8,576 nt of DNA. It comes from Clostridia bacterium. Its GTDB lineage: Bacteria; Bacillota; Clostridia; Christensenellales; Aristaeellaceae. The notes under the pieces are model-generated. The model searched no databases. It saw only the letters and a program-made list of their open reading frames with translations, and was not told the origin of the DNA. Position numbers and translations under genes: made by a program. Location: assembly GCA_017458865.1 (NCBI GenBank), contig JAFSZW010000024.1, positions 1 to 8,576 of the forward strand. The letters run 5' to 3'. This document shows, piece by piece, positions 1-6,555 of the stretch. Numbering within the stretch: position 1 is the stretch's first letter; each line of letters starts with the position of its first letter.

Positions 1-1057
1 GATCTCCGCTTCTCATAATCCCTTTTATGACAACGGCATCAAGCTGCTGAACAGCCATGGCGAGAAGATGGATGAGGAGACCATCCTCAAAGTTGAGTCC
101 TATCTGGACGGTGAAATCGAGATTCCCATCGCTCAACGCTATGATATCGGGCGCACGGTTGACTACGTGGCCGGCCGGAACCGGTATATCGGCTATCTCA
201 TCTCCATGTCCAAGTTCAGCTTCAAGAATATCAAGGTCGGCCTGGATGTCGCCAACGGCGCTGCATGGTCCATTGCCAAGGGTGTCTTTGATGCACTCGG
301 CGCCAAGACCTACATCATGAATGCCAACCCGGACGGTTACAACATCAACACCGACTGCGGCAGCACGCATATCGAGCACCTGCAGAAGTTCGTCGTTGAG
401 AATGGTCTTGACATCGGCTTCGCCTATGACGGCGATGCAGACCGCTGCCTGTGTGTGGACGAGAAGGGCAATGTCGTTACCGGCGACCATATCCTTTACA
501 TCTACGGCCTGTACATGAAAGAGCGCGGCAAGCTGCTCAACAACAAGGTGGTCACCACCGTCATGAGCAACTTCGGTCTCTACAAAGCCCTCGACAAAGT
601 CGACATTGAGTACGAAAAGACCAAGGTCGGCGACAAGTATGTGTACGAGAACATGTCCCAGAACGGCCACCGCATTGGCGGTGAGCAGAGTGGACACATC
701 ATCTTCACGAAGTATGCGACCACCGGTGACGGCATCCTGACCAGCCTCAAGCTCATGGAGGTCATGCTGGCCAAGCACAAGCCCATGAGTGAACTCGCCG
801 CACCTGTTGTGTTCTACCCGCAGGTTCTCAAGAATGTACGCGTCAAGAGCAAGCCGGATGCCCAGAATGACCCGGATGTCCAGGCAGCAGTAAAGGCCGT
901 CGCCGACGAGCTCGGCGATGCCGGACGCATTCTCGTCCGCGAGAGCGGTACAGAGCCCGTCATTCGCGTCATGGTCGAGGCTGAGAGCGACGCTCTCTGC
1001 GAAAAGTACGTGGACAGCGTCATTGACGTCATCCGCGCCAAAGGCCACATCGCATAA
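1..1057 (+). CDS. glmM: Phosphoglucosamine mutase GlmM (5' truncated by window edge)
   Basis: Interconverts glucosamine-6-phosphate and glucosamine-1-phosphate in the cytosol, the step before UDP-GlcNAc and peptidoglycan synthesis. The reading frame is open from base 2, and the first visible residues are ISASHNPFYDNGIK, the active-site loop of the alpha-D-phosphohexomutase family; the serine before HNP is the residue phosphorylated in the cycle. The Mg-binding motif DGDADR lies at visible residues 143-148, the sugar-specificity loop GEQSGH at 227-232, and the C-terminal phosphate-binding loop RESGTEPVIR begins at 313. About 351 residues are visible; GlmM is usually near 450, so roughly 100 N-terminal residues lie outside the window. 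SASHNP and GEQSGH favour GlmM over phosphomannomutase/phosphoglucomutase. Stop is TAA at 1055-1057, followed by two terminators, so it ends its transcription unit. No frameshift is seen. Confidence 0.96.
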   Translation, partial: ISASHNPFYDNGIKLLNSHGEKMDEETILKVESYLDGEIEIPIAQRYDIGRTVDYVAGRNRYIGYLISMSKFSFKNIKVGLDVANGAAWSIAKGVFDALGAKTYIMNANPDGYNINTDCGSTHIEHLQKFVVENGLDIGFAYDGDADRCLCVDEKGNVVTGDHILYIYGLYMKERGKLLNNKVVTTVMSNFGLYKALDKVDIEYEKTKVGDKYVYENMSQNGHRIGGEQSGHIIFTKYATTGDGILTSLKLMEVMLAKHKPMSELAAPVVFYPQVLKNVRVKSKPDAQNDPDVQAAVKAVADELGDAGRILVRESGTEPVIRVMVEAESDALCEKYVDSVIDVIRAKGHIA

Positions 1058-1069
1058 GTTCCTGTAAAG

Positions 1070-1111
1070 AGTGGTTCAACTCCAGTGTTCCTGATTTGAA
1101 CCGGCTTTTTT
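1070..1111 (+). terminator. Intrinsic terminator 1 after glmM
   Basis: AGTGGTTCAA (1070-1079) pairs with TTGAACCGGCT (1096-1105), 10 bp with one T-G wobble around a 16-nt loop. A run of T at 1105-1111 follows directly. It starts 13 nt after the glmM stop codon. The loop is long, so it may be the weaker of the two tandem terminators. Confidence 0.75.
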
Positions 1112-1129
1112 CCGATCTTAAACAGCAAC

Positions 1130-1173
1130 CGCGGCTGCGCTGGCACCTGCCAGTGCAGCCGCGTTCTTTTTTC
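1130..1173 (+). terminator. Intrinsic terminator 2 after glmM
   Basis: Very GC-rich hairpin: arm 1130-1143 pairs with 1150-1163 (14 bp, one G-T wobble at 1139/1154) around a short loop centred on 1146-1147. It is followed by TTCTTTTTTC at 1164-1173. This is a textbook strong terminator, and it insulates glmM from the HD-GYP gene downstream. Confidence 0.88.
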
Positions 1174-1250
1174 AGATTCACCCGCCCATTTCCCACCCGA
1201 AAAAGGCACAATCTCGTCTGTTTTCGTTACATAAACGTCTGTTATTTCCA

Positions 1251-1278
1251 TTGTAATTCAGCTCAGTGATGTTATAAT
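1251..1278 (+). promoter_or_regulatory. Sigma-A-like promoter for the HD-GYP gene
   Basis: TTGTAA (1251-1256) and a perfect TATAAT (1273-1278) are separated by 16 bp. A TG one base upstream of the -10 (TGTTATAAT) makes it an extended -10 promoter. The predicted transcription start is near 1285, about 280 nt before the HD-GYP start codon. It sits downstream of both glmM terminators, which fits a separate transcription unit. Confidence 0.7.
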
Positions 1279-1284
1279 TCATCG

Positions 1285-1568
1285 GTATGCTTACTTTATG
1301 AACCTTTCCTCTTCTGGATGCTTTGATCGCAGCAGCCCAAAAACGGGTCTGTCCTTCCACGTGCTGTCCGGTCCGAAACCTCCCGGATAGGCTGTTTTGT
1401 TCACGAGCGAGGCACACTCCGGGATGCGCTTTCATGGAAACAAGAATGGAGGATCCCCCGGAAACCCATGTGCATTGGGGATATGACACGTCCGGATTAT
1501 CCTGTTGGACGCAACTTGAATGATTAACCTGCGGCCGCCATCCGGCGGGCACAGGGTGAGGTGAATTG
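1285..1568 (+). promoter_or_regulatory. Long untranslated leader of the HD-GYP gene, function unknown
   Basis: Between the predicted start site and the ATG there is no convincing gene. Visible pairings are TCCCGGA (1381-1387) with TCCGGGA (1418-1424); CCCA (1465-1468) with TGGG (1476-1479); CGTCC (1489-1493) with GGACG (1507-1511); and a hairpin at 1528-1555 (CCTG/CAGG outside, CCGCC/GGCGG inside) ending three bases before the Shine-Dalgarno. CCGGAT (1492-1497) can also pair with ATCCGG (1540-1545), which would compete with the last two hairpins. The stretch contains GGACGCAA (1507-1514), reminiscent of one conserved string of the c-di-GMP-I riboswitch, but the other conserved strings are missing. 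Whether the leader regulates is inference. Confidence 0.4.
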
Positions 1569-4181
1569 ATGAATAAAAAGAAAAGATCCCTCCTGAAGTT
1601 GCTGGGATTTGAAAAGCTGAGTCAGTATGAACTTGGCTATCTGCACAATTCAAATCTCCAGACCAGCACCTACCTGGGATTTATAACCATTCTGCTTGAA
1701 GTCTGGATGCTGTTCAGGCAGACGGTTACGAAGATTGTTCCTGGCTATCAGCCTGGCTCAAATCTGTTTATGCTGATCATCCAGAACACGAGCAAATACT
1801 GGCTGATGTTATTGTTCGGTGTAGGCCTTACGTTTTTCTGCACCTTTTGCCAGAAAGGCGAACATAGGAAGAGCCATTTTATCACGCTGCTTGTGATCGG
1901 GGCATTGTGTATCCTGTACTCACCTGTCGTCTTCCTCGAATCGTTTTTACGGACAAGTGATACAGTCACACCCGTCATGGCAAATATCGTGAATGGCCTG
2001 ACCGTGACGATATATCTGTCGCTTTTCGTATTCGGTGTGCAGATCATCATATACGCACTGAACAAGTATCTGATGAACAGAACCATCGTCCTGCTTGAGC
2101 ATCTGACGATCGCCCTGTTTTGTCTGATCTGCCTGGCCTTTGGCATCCTTGTTTCCTACACCGACTTTTGGAAAGGCAGAGAGATCACCTGTTTCTTAAT
2201 GATGATGATCTATGTCGGTATCCTGCTGCTCTATCGTCCTTATGTCACGATTCTGACCCTTGGGTTCAGCTTTCTGAGTTTCTATTGCGTTCTGCTGACT
2301 TATCAGAATGGCCTGTCATTCCAGCCGAAGGAAGTGCTGATTTTCGGCAAGACTTCCAGTATCAGCTCCGGTGATATGGTCAACTATATCACATTCTTTG
2401 TATCGCTCACCACCGTATGCATCGCCATGTATCACGGGCGCTTGAAGGAGGCCAGACGGACCAGCGATCTCCAGGTAGCAACCATTGCGCTTGAAAGAAA
2501 GCAGAAGGAGATGCACGAGCAGTTTATCCAGACCTTCAAGGCGCTGGCAGATGCTCTTGATGCAAAGGATCCCTACACCAATGGTCACTCCTTACGCGTT
2601 GCCGATTATTCAAGAGCCATAGCCGAGGCAGCAGGCAAAACCGTGGAAGAGTGTGAGAATATCTACTACGCTGCACTGCTCCACGATGTGGGCAAGATCG
2701 GCATCCCCAAGTCCATCCTCGCAAAGCCGGGAAGGCTCACCGATGAGGAATTTGAGCAGATCAAGCAGCACACGGTTATGGGAAGTCAGATTCTTGCCAA
2801 TATGAGTATGATCCCTTGGCTCAGCATAGGCGCCCGTTATCACCATGAACGCTATAACGGCAGGGGCTATCCTGAGGGGCTCAAAGGCGAGGCGATTCCC
2901 GAGATCGGGCGGATCATTGCCGTTGCGGACGCCTACGATGCGATGACCTCCAACCGCAGTTACCGCAATGCCATTCCCCAGCACATCGTACGTGAGGAGA
3001 TTGTCAAGGGCATCGGCACACAGTTCGATCCGGATTTTGCCAAGATCATGCTCCACATGATTGATCTGGATACCGAATACCACATGCAGGAGACGATATC
3101 CGGCGCAAATCTGTCCCCGACAGCCAGTCTGCGTTGCGAAACCCTGTATCACGACTGTACTGATGGGATCGCCGTTACAAAGATGCCGGTGCGCATTCGC
3201 CTGTGCAGCCAGCCGGATGACGGATACCCGGAAAACGAGAGCCTGCCGACGCTGATTGTCTTTGATTCACTGGACGGCAAGGTTCACCCTGGCGAGGAAA
3301 ACAACAAAGATCTGCTCTATTTTGAGTACGCCAGAATCCGCCTCGACGGACAGGTTGAGACAGGCGGTGTACGCAAGGCAGAGGTCAGGTTCTGTGACCG
3401 GGAAACCGATTTGGAGCGGTCTCATTTTGGCGAGCCTGAGCGCGGACAGCGGTACAAGGTCGAAGCTGCCAGATATCGGGATCATGCGATCCTCCGGATT
3501 TCAGATGAAACGCGGACATACGATGTCATCCTGGCACTGCCTGACAGCTCCCGGTTCGTCTATATCTCGCTCGCCGGCGAACACTGCTACATCCACAACG
3601 TCCTCGTGGAAAACGATGACAAAGAGATCGACGCGGACTTCATCCCGCGCATTGCCGAGGAGATCAGCTTTATCAAAGGATGTCCCGAGGGCGATGTGCC
3701 GAATGTCCAGGTGGACGGATGGCGTTCGGATGCCACTACCGGCATTCCGATTGAGGACTGCATGACGATTTCCTTCCACACGATGAGCCTGCCGACAGCG
3801 CGCCTGGTGTGGCACTGCCCGTTCATCAGCGTATTCTCATCTGATGATGCCAAAGTAAACGGCCAGAATTTCCGCGAGTACATGTTGCTGCGGCTGGACG
3901 GCGAGAACTGGGAATCCGATGACCACGTCGAAAACAGTGTCCATGTTGATCAGCAGCCGAACTTTGGCGGCTGGGCATTCTGGAAGGATGAAAACAAAAA
4001 AGGCCTCGACTGCACCGTGAGCATCCGGCGCGAAAAGAACGTGATCACCATGCAGACCGAAAACCTGGGCATTGTCATCCACACTGTCACGACGATTCTC
4101 GACGATGTAAAGGACGTCTACGCAGCCATCACCGGCGACCAGTGCGCCCTCACGAATATCCACGTCATTCGCGAGGCGTGA
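1569..4181 (+). CDS. Membrane-anchored HD-GYP cyclic-di-GMP phosphodiesterase with duplicated C-terminal module
   Basis: Predicted to hydrolyse c-di-GMP in the cytosol. ATG at 1569 is preferred over the in-frame TTG at 1566 because AGGTGA (1559-1564) is 4 nt from the ATG but only 1 nt from the TTG; product 870 residues. Order: basic N-terminus; about eight hydrophobic segments between residues 35 and 290; a charged, probably coiled linker (290-320); HD-GYP domain (about 320-500); a 370-residue C-terminal region without membrane segments. The HD-GYP domain is complete: H340, HD at 372-373 with K376, H401, HH at 425-426, GYP at 433-435, and D454 in AVADAYDA, so catalysis looks intact. An even number of membrane segments with KKKR at the N-terminus puts both the HD-GYP and C-terminal parts inside the cell. 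The C-terminal region is an internal duplication (about 531-681 and 724-869) of unrecognised, probably beta-sandwich type. It has its own promoter and terminator, with no cyclase next to it. Confidence 0.9.
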   Translation: MNKKKRSLLKLLGFEKLSQYELGYLHNSNLQTSTYLGFITILLEVWMLFRQTVTKIVPGYQPGSNLFMLIIQNTSKYWLMLLFGVGLTFFCTFCQKGEHRKSHFITLLVIGALCILYSPVVFLESFLRTSDTVTPVMANIVNGLTVTIYLSLFVFGVQIIIYALNKYLMNRTIVLLEHLTIALFCLICLAFGILVSYTDFWKGREITCFLMMMIYVGILLLYRPYVTILTLGFSFLSFYCVLLTYQNGLSFQPKEVLIFGKTSSISSGDMVNYITFFVSLTTVCIAMYHGRLKEARRTSDLQVATIALERKQKEMHEQFIQTFKALADALDAKDPYTNGHSLRVADYSRAIAEAAGKTVEECENIYYAALLHDVGKIGIPKSILAKPGRLTDEEFEQIKQHTVMGSQILANMSMIPWLSIGARYHHERYNGRGYPEGLKGEAIPEIGRIIAVADAYDAMTSNRSYRNAIPQHIVREEIVKGIGTQFDPDFAKIMLHMIDLDTEYHMQETISGANLSPTASLRCETLYHDCTDGIAVTKMPVRIRLCSQPDDGYPENESLPTLIVFDSLDGKVHPGEENNKDLLYFEYARIRLDGQVETGGVRKAEVRFCDRETDLERSHFGEPERGQRYKVEAARYRDHAILRISDETRTYDVILALPDSSRFVYISLAGEHCYIHNVLVENDDKEIDADFIPRIAEEISFIKGCPEGDVPNVQVDGWRSDATTGIPIEDCMTISFHTMSLPTARLVWHCPFISVFSSDDAKVNGQNFREYMLLRLDGENWESDDHVENSVHVDQQPNFGGWAFWKDENKKGLDCTVSIRREKNVITMQTENLGIVIHTVTTILDDVKDVYAAITGDQCALTNIHVIREA

Positions 4182-4189
4182 TTAATCCC

Positions 4190-4212
4190 GAAAACCGCCA
4201 TAGGCGGTTTTC
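4190..4212 (+). terminator. Terminator of the HD-GYP gene
   Basis: Perfect 10-bp inverted repeat GAAAACCGCC / GGCGGTTTTC with a 3-nt loop (ATA), starting 8 nt after the TGA stop. The A and T tracts lie in the arms, so it can work in either direction. Confidence 0.8.
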
Positions 4213-4253
4213 CTGAAAGCGAGTCACCCCCTTTCATAGAATAGCATAAAACA

Positions 4254-4293
4254 AAGGCTTACAGCAGTTTCGTCTGCCGAAAGCCTTCTTTTT
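4254..4293. terminator. Bidirectional terminator between convergent genes
   Basis: AAGGCTT (4254-4260) pairs with AAGCCTT (4281-4287), with an inner GCAG (4264-4267) / CTGC (4274-4277) stem. On the + strand CTTTTTAT follows; on the - strand TGTTTTA follows. It can therefore end both the HD-GYP transcript and the acetyltransferase transcript. Confidence 0.75.
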
Positions 4294-4306
4294 ATGTTGT
4301 CATAAG

Positions 4307-4347
4307 CGAAAGGGTAACAAGCATTATCAGATCATCATACCCTTTCG
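4307..4347. repeat. 10-bp perfect inverted repeat with 21-nt spacer
   Basis: CGAAAGGGTA (4307-4316) and TACCCTTTCG (4338-4347). It has no T-run on either side, so it is not a typical intrinsic terminator. It lies in the 3' untranslated region of the - strand acetyltransferase transcript, between its stop codon and the bidirectional terminator. Role unknown. Confidence 0.6.
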
Positions 4348-4352
4348 GACCT

Positions 4353-4382
4353 GGGGACATCATGTCTCAGGCCTTTGTCCCC
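4353..4382. repeat. 7-bp perfect inverted repeat just after the acetyltransferase stop
   Basis: GGGGACA (4353-4359) and TGTCCCC (4376-4382) around a 16-nt loop, 6 nt beyond the acetyltransferase stop codon on the - strand. There is no T-run, so it is more likely an RNA 3'-end stabilising hairpin than a terminator; this is inference. Confidence 0.5.
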
Positions 4383-4388
4383 TATCCG

Positions 4389-4925
4389 TCAGTCCACAAA
4401 TCCGAGCTCCATCTTGCGCCGATAGGCCGATCCAAAGGCATGATCCACCAGTTGCCGGTATTCCTTCGCTCTCACGCTGCTGCCGGTTCCCATCATGGAA
4501 AAGACCATCCGGCCTTCCCTGACTTTGTTCGGCATATCCTCAAATCCGGCACGGGCATAGAACGCATGACGCTCCTCTCGCTGCCTGAAATTGTCTGCGG
4601 TATCATCCGCTGTCTCCAGTGAAAGGAAGATGTGACAGCCTTTATACTGACGTTTAAGCGCGTCTAATGCACGTGTTCCATAGCCTTTGCTCCGCTGGGC
4701 GCCGTCTATGGCCAGATAGTAGATATAGGCCAGGTTGCCCAGGTGAAGCACATAGGCCATGCCAAACCAGGCATCTCCCTCATACAGGTTCCACAGGTCT
4801 GTGCGTTTCTGTTCTGCTCTCCGGATCAATACCCAGAACGGCGCCTGTTCGGCTGGCGGAAACGCTTCCATGTACAGGTTATGGATCTGACCGTAGGTTT
4901 CTTTTCTTGCTCTTCTGAGTTCCAT
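4389..4925 (-). CDS. GNAT-family N-acetyltransferase, substrate unknown
   Basis: Predicted soluble acetyl-CoA-dependent acetyltransferase of 178 residues, a usual length for a single GNAT domain. The acetyl-CoA pyrophosphate loop is visible as Q77-R-S-K-G-Y-G83, following the hydrophobic strand YIYYLAID (68-74). A second GNAT landmark, the segment FYARAGFED (122-130) with its conserved tyrosine, follows the usual helix. The start at 4925 was chosen because a G-rich site (GGTGGG) lies just upstream and homology-like sequence begins at MELRRA. An in-frame ATG at 4982 would add 19 residues but lacks a Shine-Dalgarno and falls in a palindrome. The gene lies 121 bp downstream of guaB on the same strand with no clear promoter between, so co-transcription is possible. 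The substrate (small molecule, protein or antibiotic) cannot be told from sequence. Confidence 0.85.
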   Translation of the reverse strand: MELRRARKETYGQIHNLYMEAFPPAEQAPFWVLIRRAEQKRTDLWNLYEGDAWFGMAYVLHLGNLAYIYYLAIDGAQRSKGYGTRALDALKRQYKGCHIFLSLETADDTADNFRQREERHAFYARAGFEDMPNKVREGRMVFSMMGTGSSVRAKEYRQLVDHAFGSAYRRKMELGFVD

Positions 4926-4984
4926 TCCAATCCCACCGTCTGCAGTTATTCTTGCATGCTTTAAAGCCAGCAGCACAGGCATCT

Positions 4985-4999
4985 ATCTGCTCAGCAGAT
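4985..4999. repeat. 15-bp palindrome between guaB and the acetyltransferase gene
   Basis: ATCTGCT-C-AGCAGAT: 7-bp arms with a single central base. Spacing of one base suits a dimeric DNA-binding protein better than an RNA hairpin. It lies 60 bp upstream of the acetyltransferase start. No -35/-10 pair is evident beside it, so an operator role is inference. Confidence 0.45.
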
Positions 5000-5002
5000 C
5001 GA

Positions 5003-5031
5003 AAGATTGCCGTGCTTGGCACGGCTATCTT
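5003..5031 (-). terminator. Hairpin after guaB, possible weak terminator
   Basis: On the - strand GCCGTGC-CAA-GCACGGC (5025-5009) is a perfect 7-bp stem, extended after one mismatch by 5 more bp (AAGAT/ATCTT, 5031-5003). It begins 15 nt after the guaB stop. Only TCTTTC lies in and after the 3' arm, not a true U-run, so termination would be partial and read-through into the acetyltransferase gene is plausible. Confidence 0.4.
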
Positions 5032-5046
5032 CTAAAATCAGGTGGT

Positions 5047-6555
5047 TTATCTGCTCGGCTGGGCTGTCGTCCTCAGGACTACATCGTGGTATCCGCCCTC
5101 AACTATACTCGTAGAGGAAACGAGGGTGATCCTTGCGTTCTTCTGCAGCGCGGGTATATTCGTAACGCCGCAGTTGCACATGGTGCTCTTTACCTTGTGA
5201 AGGCTGATTTCCACATTGTCATGCAGCGAACCTGCATAAGTGACATACGAGTCAACGCCCTCCTCAAAGGTGAGGCGGTGCTCGCCGCCCAGATCATAAC
5301 GCTGCCAGTTCCGGGCACGGTTGGATCCCTCGCCCCAGTACTCCTTCATATAGACACCGTTGATCATGACCTTGTTCGACGGGCTCTCATCAAACCTGGC
5401 GAAATAGCGGCCAAGCATGAGGAAATCTGCGCCCATGGCCAGTGCCAGCGTCATATGGTAGTCATGCACAATGCCGCCATCCGAACAGATCGGGATATAG
5501 ATGCCGGTCTGCCTGAAGTACTCATCCCGTGCAGCCGCCACCTCAATCACCGCAGTCGCCTGTCCCCGGCCGATGCCCTTGGTCTCGCGGGTAATGCAGA
5601 TGGAACCGCCGCCAATGCCGACCTTGACAAAGTCTGCACCAGCCCTGGCCAGATACAGGAAGCCGTCCCGGTCAACCACATTGCCTGCACCAATTTTCAC
5701 GGAATCACCGTAATGATCCCGCACCCAGCGGATCGTCCGCTCCTGCCAGACACTGTATCCCTCGGACGAGTCAATGCACAGCACGTCCGCGCCGGCCTTG
5801 AGCAAAGCCGGAATGCGCTCCGCATAGTCGCGGCTGTTGATGCCTGCACCAACCAGATACCGCTTCTTCAAATCCAGCAGTTCAAGCGGATTCTCCTTGT
5901 GAGAGGCATAATCCTTGCGGAAAACGAAGTACATCAGATTTCCGTTTGCATCGACGATCGGGAGCGAATTGAGCTTATGGTCCCAAATGATGTCATTCGC
6001 CTGCTTGAGCGTGGTTTCAGCCGGCGCAGTCACCAGCTTTTCAAGCGGGGTCATGAACGTGGCAACCTTCTCATCTTCTTTCATCCGACTCACACGATAG
6101 TCGCGTGATGACACAATGCCAAGCAGACGGCCATTTGCCGTTCCGTCCTCCGTGATGGCAACGGTGGAAAATCCATTTTTCGCCTTCAGATCCAGAATGT
6201 CCTTCAGCGTATGATCAGGTGTCAGATTACTTGCAGAAACCACGAAACCCGCCTTGTGGTTCTTCACCCTGGCAACCATCTCCGCTTCACTTTCAATATT
6301 CTGGGCACCGTAAATAAACGAAATGCCGCCTTCTCTTGCGAGTGCAATGCCCAGTTTATCGTCCGAAACGGACTGCATAATGGCGCTGACGAGAGGAATA
6401 TTCAGTGAAATAGCAGGCTCCTCTTCCCCTTTCCGATATCTGGTCAGGGGCGTTTTGAGGGAAACATTGTCCGGAATACAGGTCTCATCTGTAAAGCCCG
6501 GAATCAACAGATACTCACTGAATGTATGGCTGGGTTCTGCATAATAAAATGCCAT
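5047..6555 (-). CDS. guaB: IMP dehydrogenase, Tritrichomonas foetus-like type
   Basis: Oxidises IMP to XMP with NAD+, the committed step of guanine nucleotide synthesis, in the cytosol. Product 502 residues. The start at 6555 is set by AGGAGG (6568-6563) 7 nt upstream. The (beta/alpha)8 barrel begins with PLVSAIMQSVS (54-64). Two CBS modules are inserted at about 103-215, where purine nucleotides usually bind. The K+/catalytic loop is GIGGGSIC with Cys320; IDSS (261-264) is the usual NAD-site aspartate region; the mobile flap carries the Arg419-Tyr420 pair in NWQRYDLGG. The flap and the MKEYWGEGSNRARN segment differ from typical bacterial GuaB (GSLGAM-type, flap RYF). From memory they match the T. 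foetus enzyme closely, with nearly the same length (503). All catalytic residues are present. It is preceded by its own promoter and a long structured leader. Confidence 0.95.
   Translation of the reverse strand: MAFYYAEPSHTFSEYLLIPGFTDETCIPDNVSLKTPLTRYRKGEEEPAISLNIPLVSAIMQSVSDDKLGIALAREGGISFIYGAQNIESEAEMVARVKNHKAGFVVSASNLTPDHTLKDILDLKAKNGFSTVAITEDGTANGRLLGIVSSRDYRVSRMKEDEKVATFMTPLEKLVTAPAETTLKQANDIIWDHKLNSLPIVDANGNLMYFVFRKDYASHKENPLELLDLKKRYLVGAGINSRDYAERIPALLKAGADVLCIDSSEGYSVWQERTIRWVRDHYGDSVKIGAGNVVDRDGFLYLARAGADFVKVGIGGGSICITRETKGIGRGQATAVIEVAAARDEYFRQTGIYIPICSDGGIVHDYHMTLALAMGADFLMLGRYFARFDESPSNKVMINGVYMKEYWGEGSNRARNWQRYDLGGEHRLTFEEGVDSYVTYAGSLHDNVEISLHKVKSTMCNCGVTNIPALQKNARITLVSSTSIVEGGYHDVVLRTTAQPSR

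Noticed and set aside
814..1251. - strand open frame of 145 codons overlapping the glmM end
   Set aside because: It overlaps the conserved glmM 3' end and both terminators, has unlikely composition and has no ribosome binding site.
1323..1523. Small + strand frame in the HD-GYP leader
   Set aside because: It starts with TTG, has no good Shine-Dalgarno, is Cys/Pro/Arg-rich and resembles nothing I recognise; the leader RNA explanation is simpler.
1480..1556. c-di-GMP-I (GEMM) riboswitch
   Set aside because: Only GGACGCAA resembles the consensus; the CACGCA...GCAAACC segment and the GNRA tetraloop/receptor pattern are not visible. A covariance-model search would settle it.
1566..1568. TTG as the HD-GYP start codon
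   Set aside because: It is only one base from the Shine-Dalgarno; the adjacent ATG at 1569 has better spacing.
4923..4982. N-terminal extension of the acetyltransferase to ATG at 4982
   Set aside because: No Shine-Dalgarno precedes it, it lies against a palindrome, and the added 19 residues do not look like part of the GNAT fold.
5086..6108. Long + strand open frame (340 codons) antisense to guaB
   Set aside because: It is a frame shadow of guaB: no ribosome binding site, no recognisable domain, and the opposite strand carries an intact, fully conserved enzyme.
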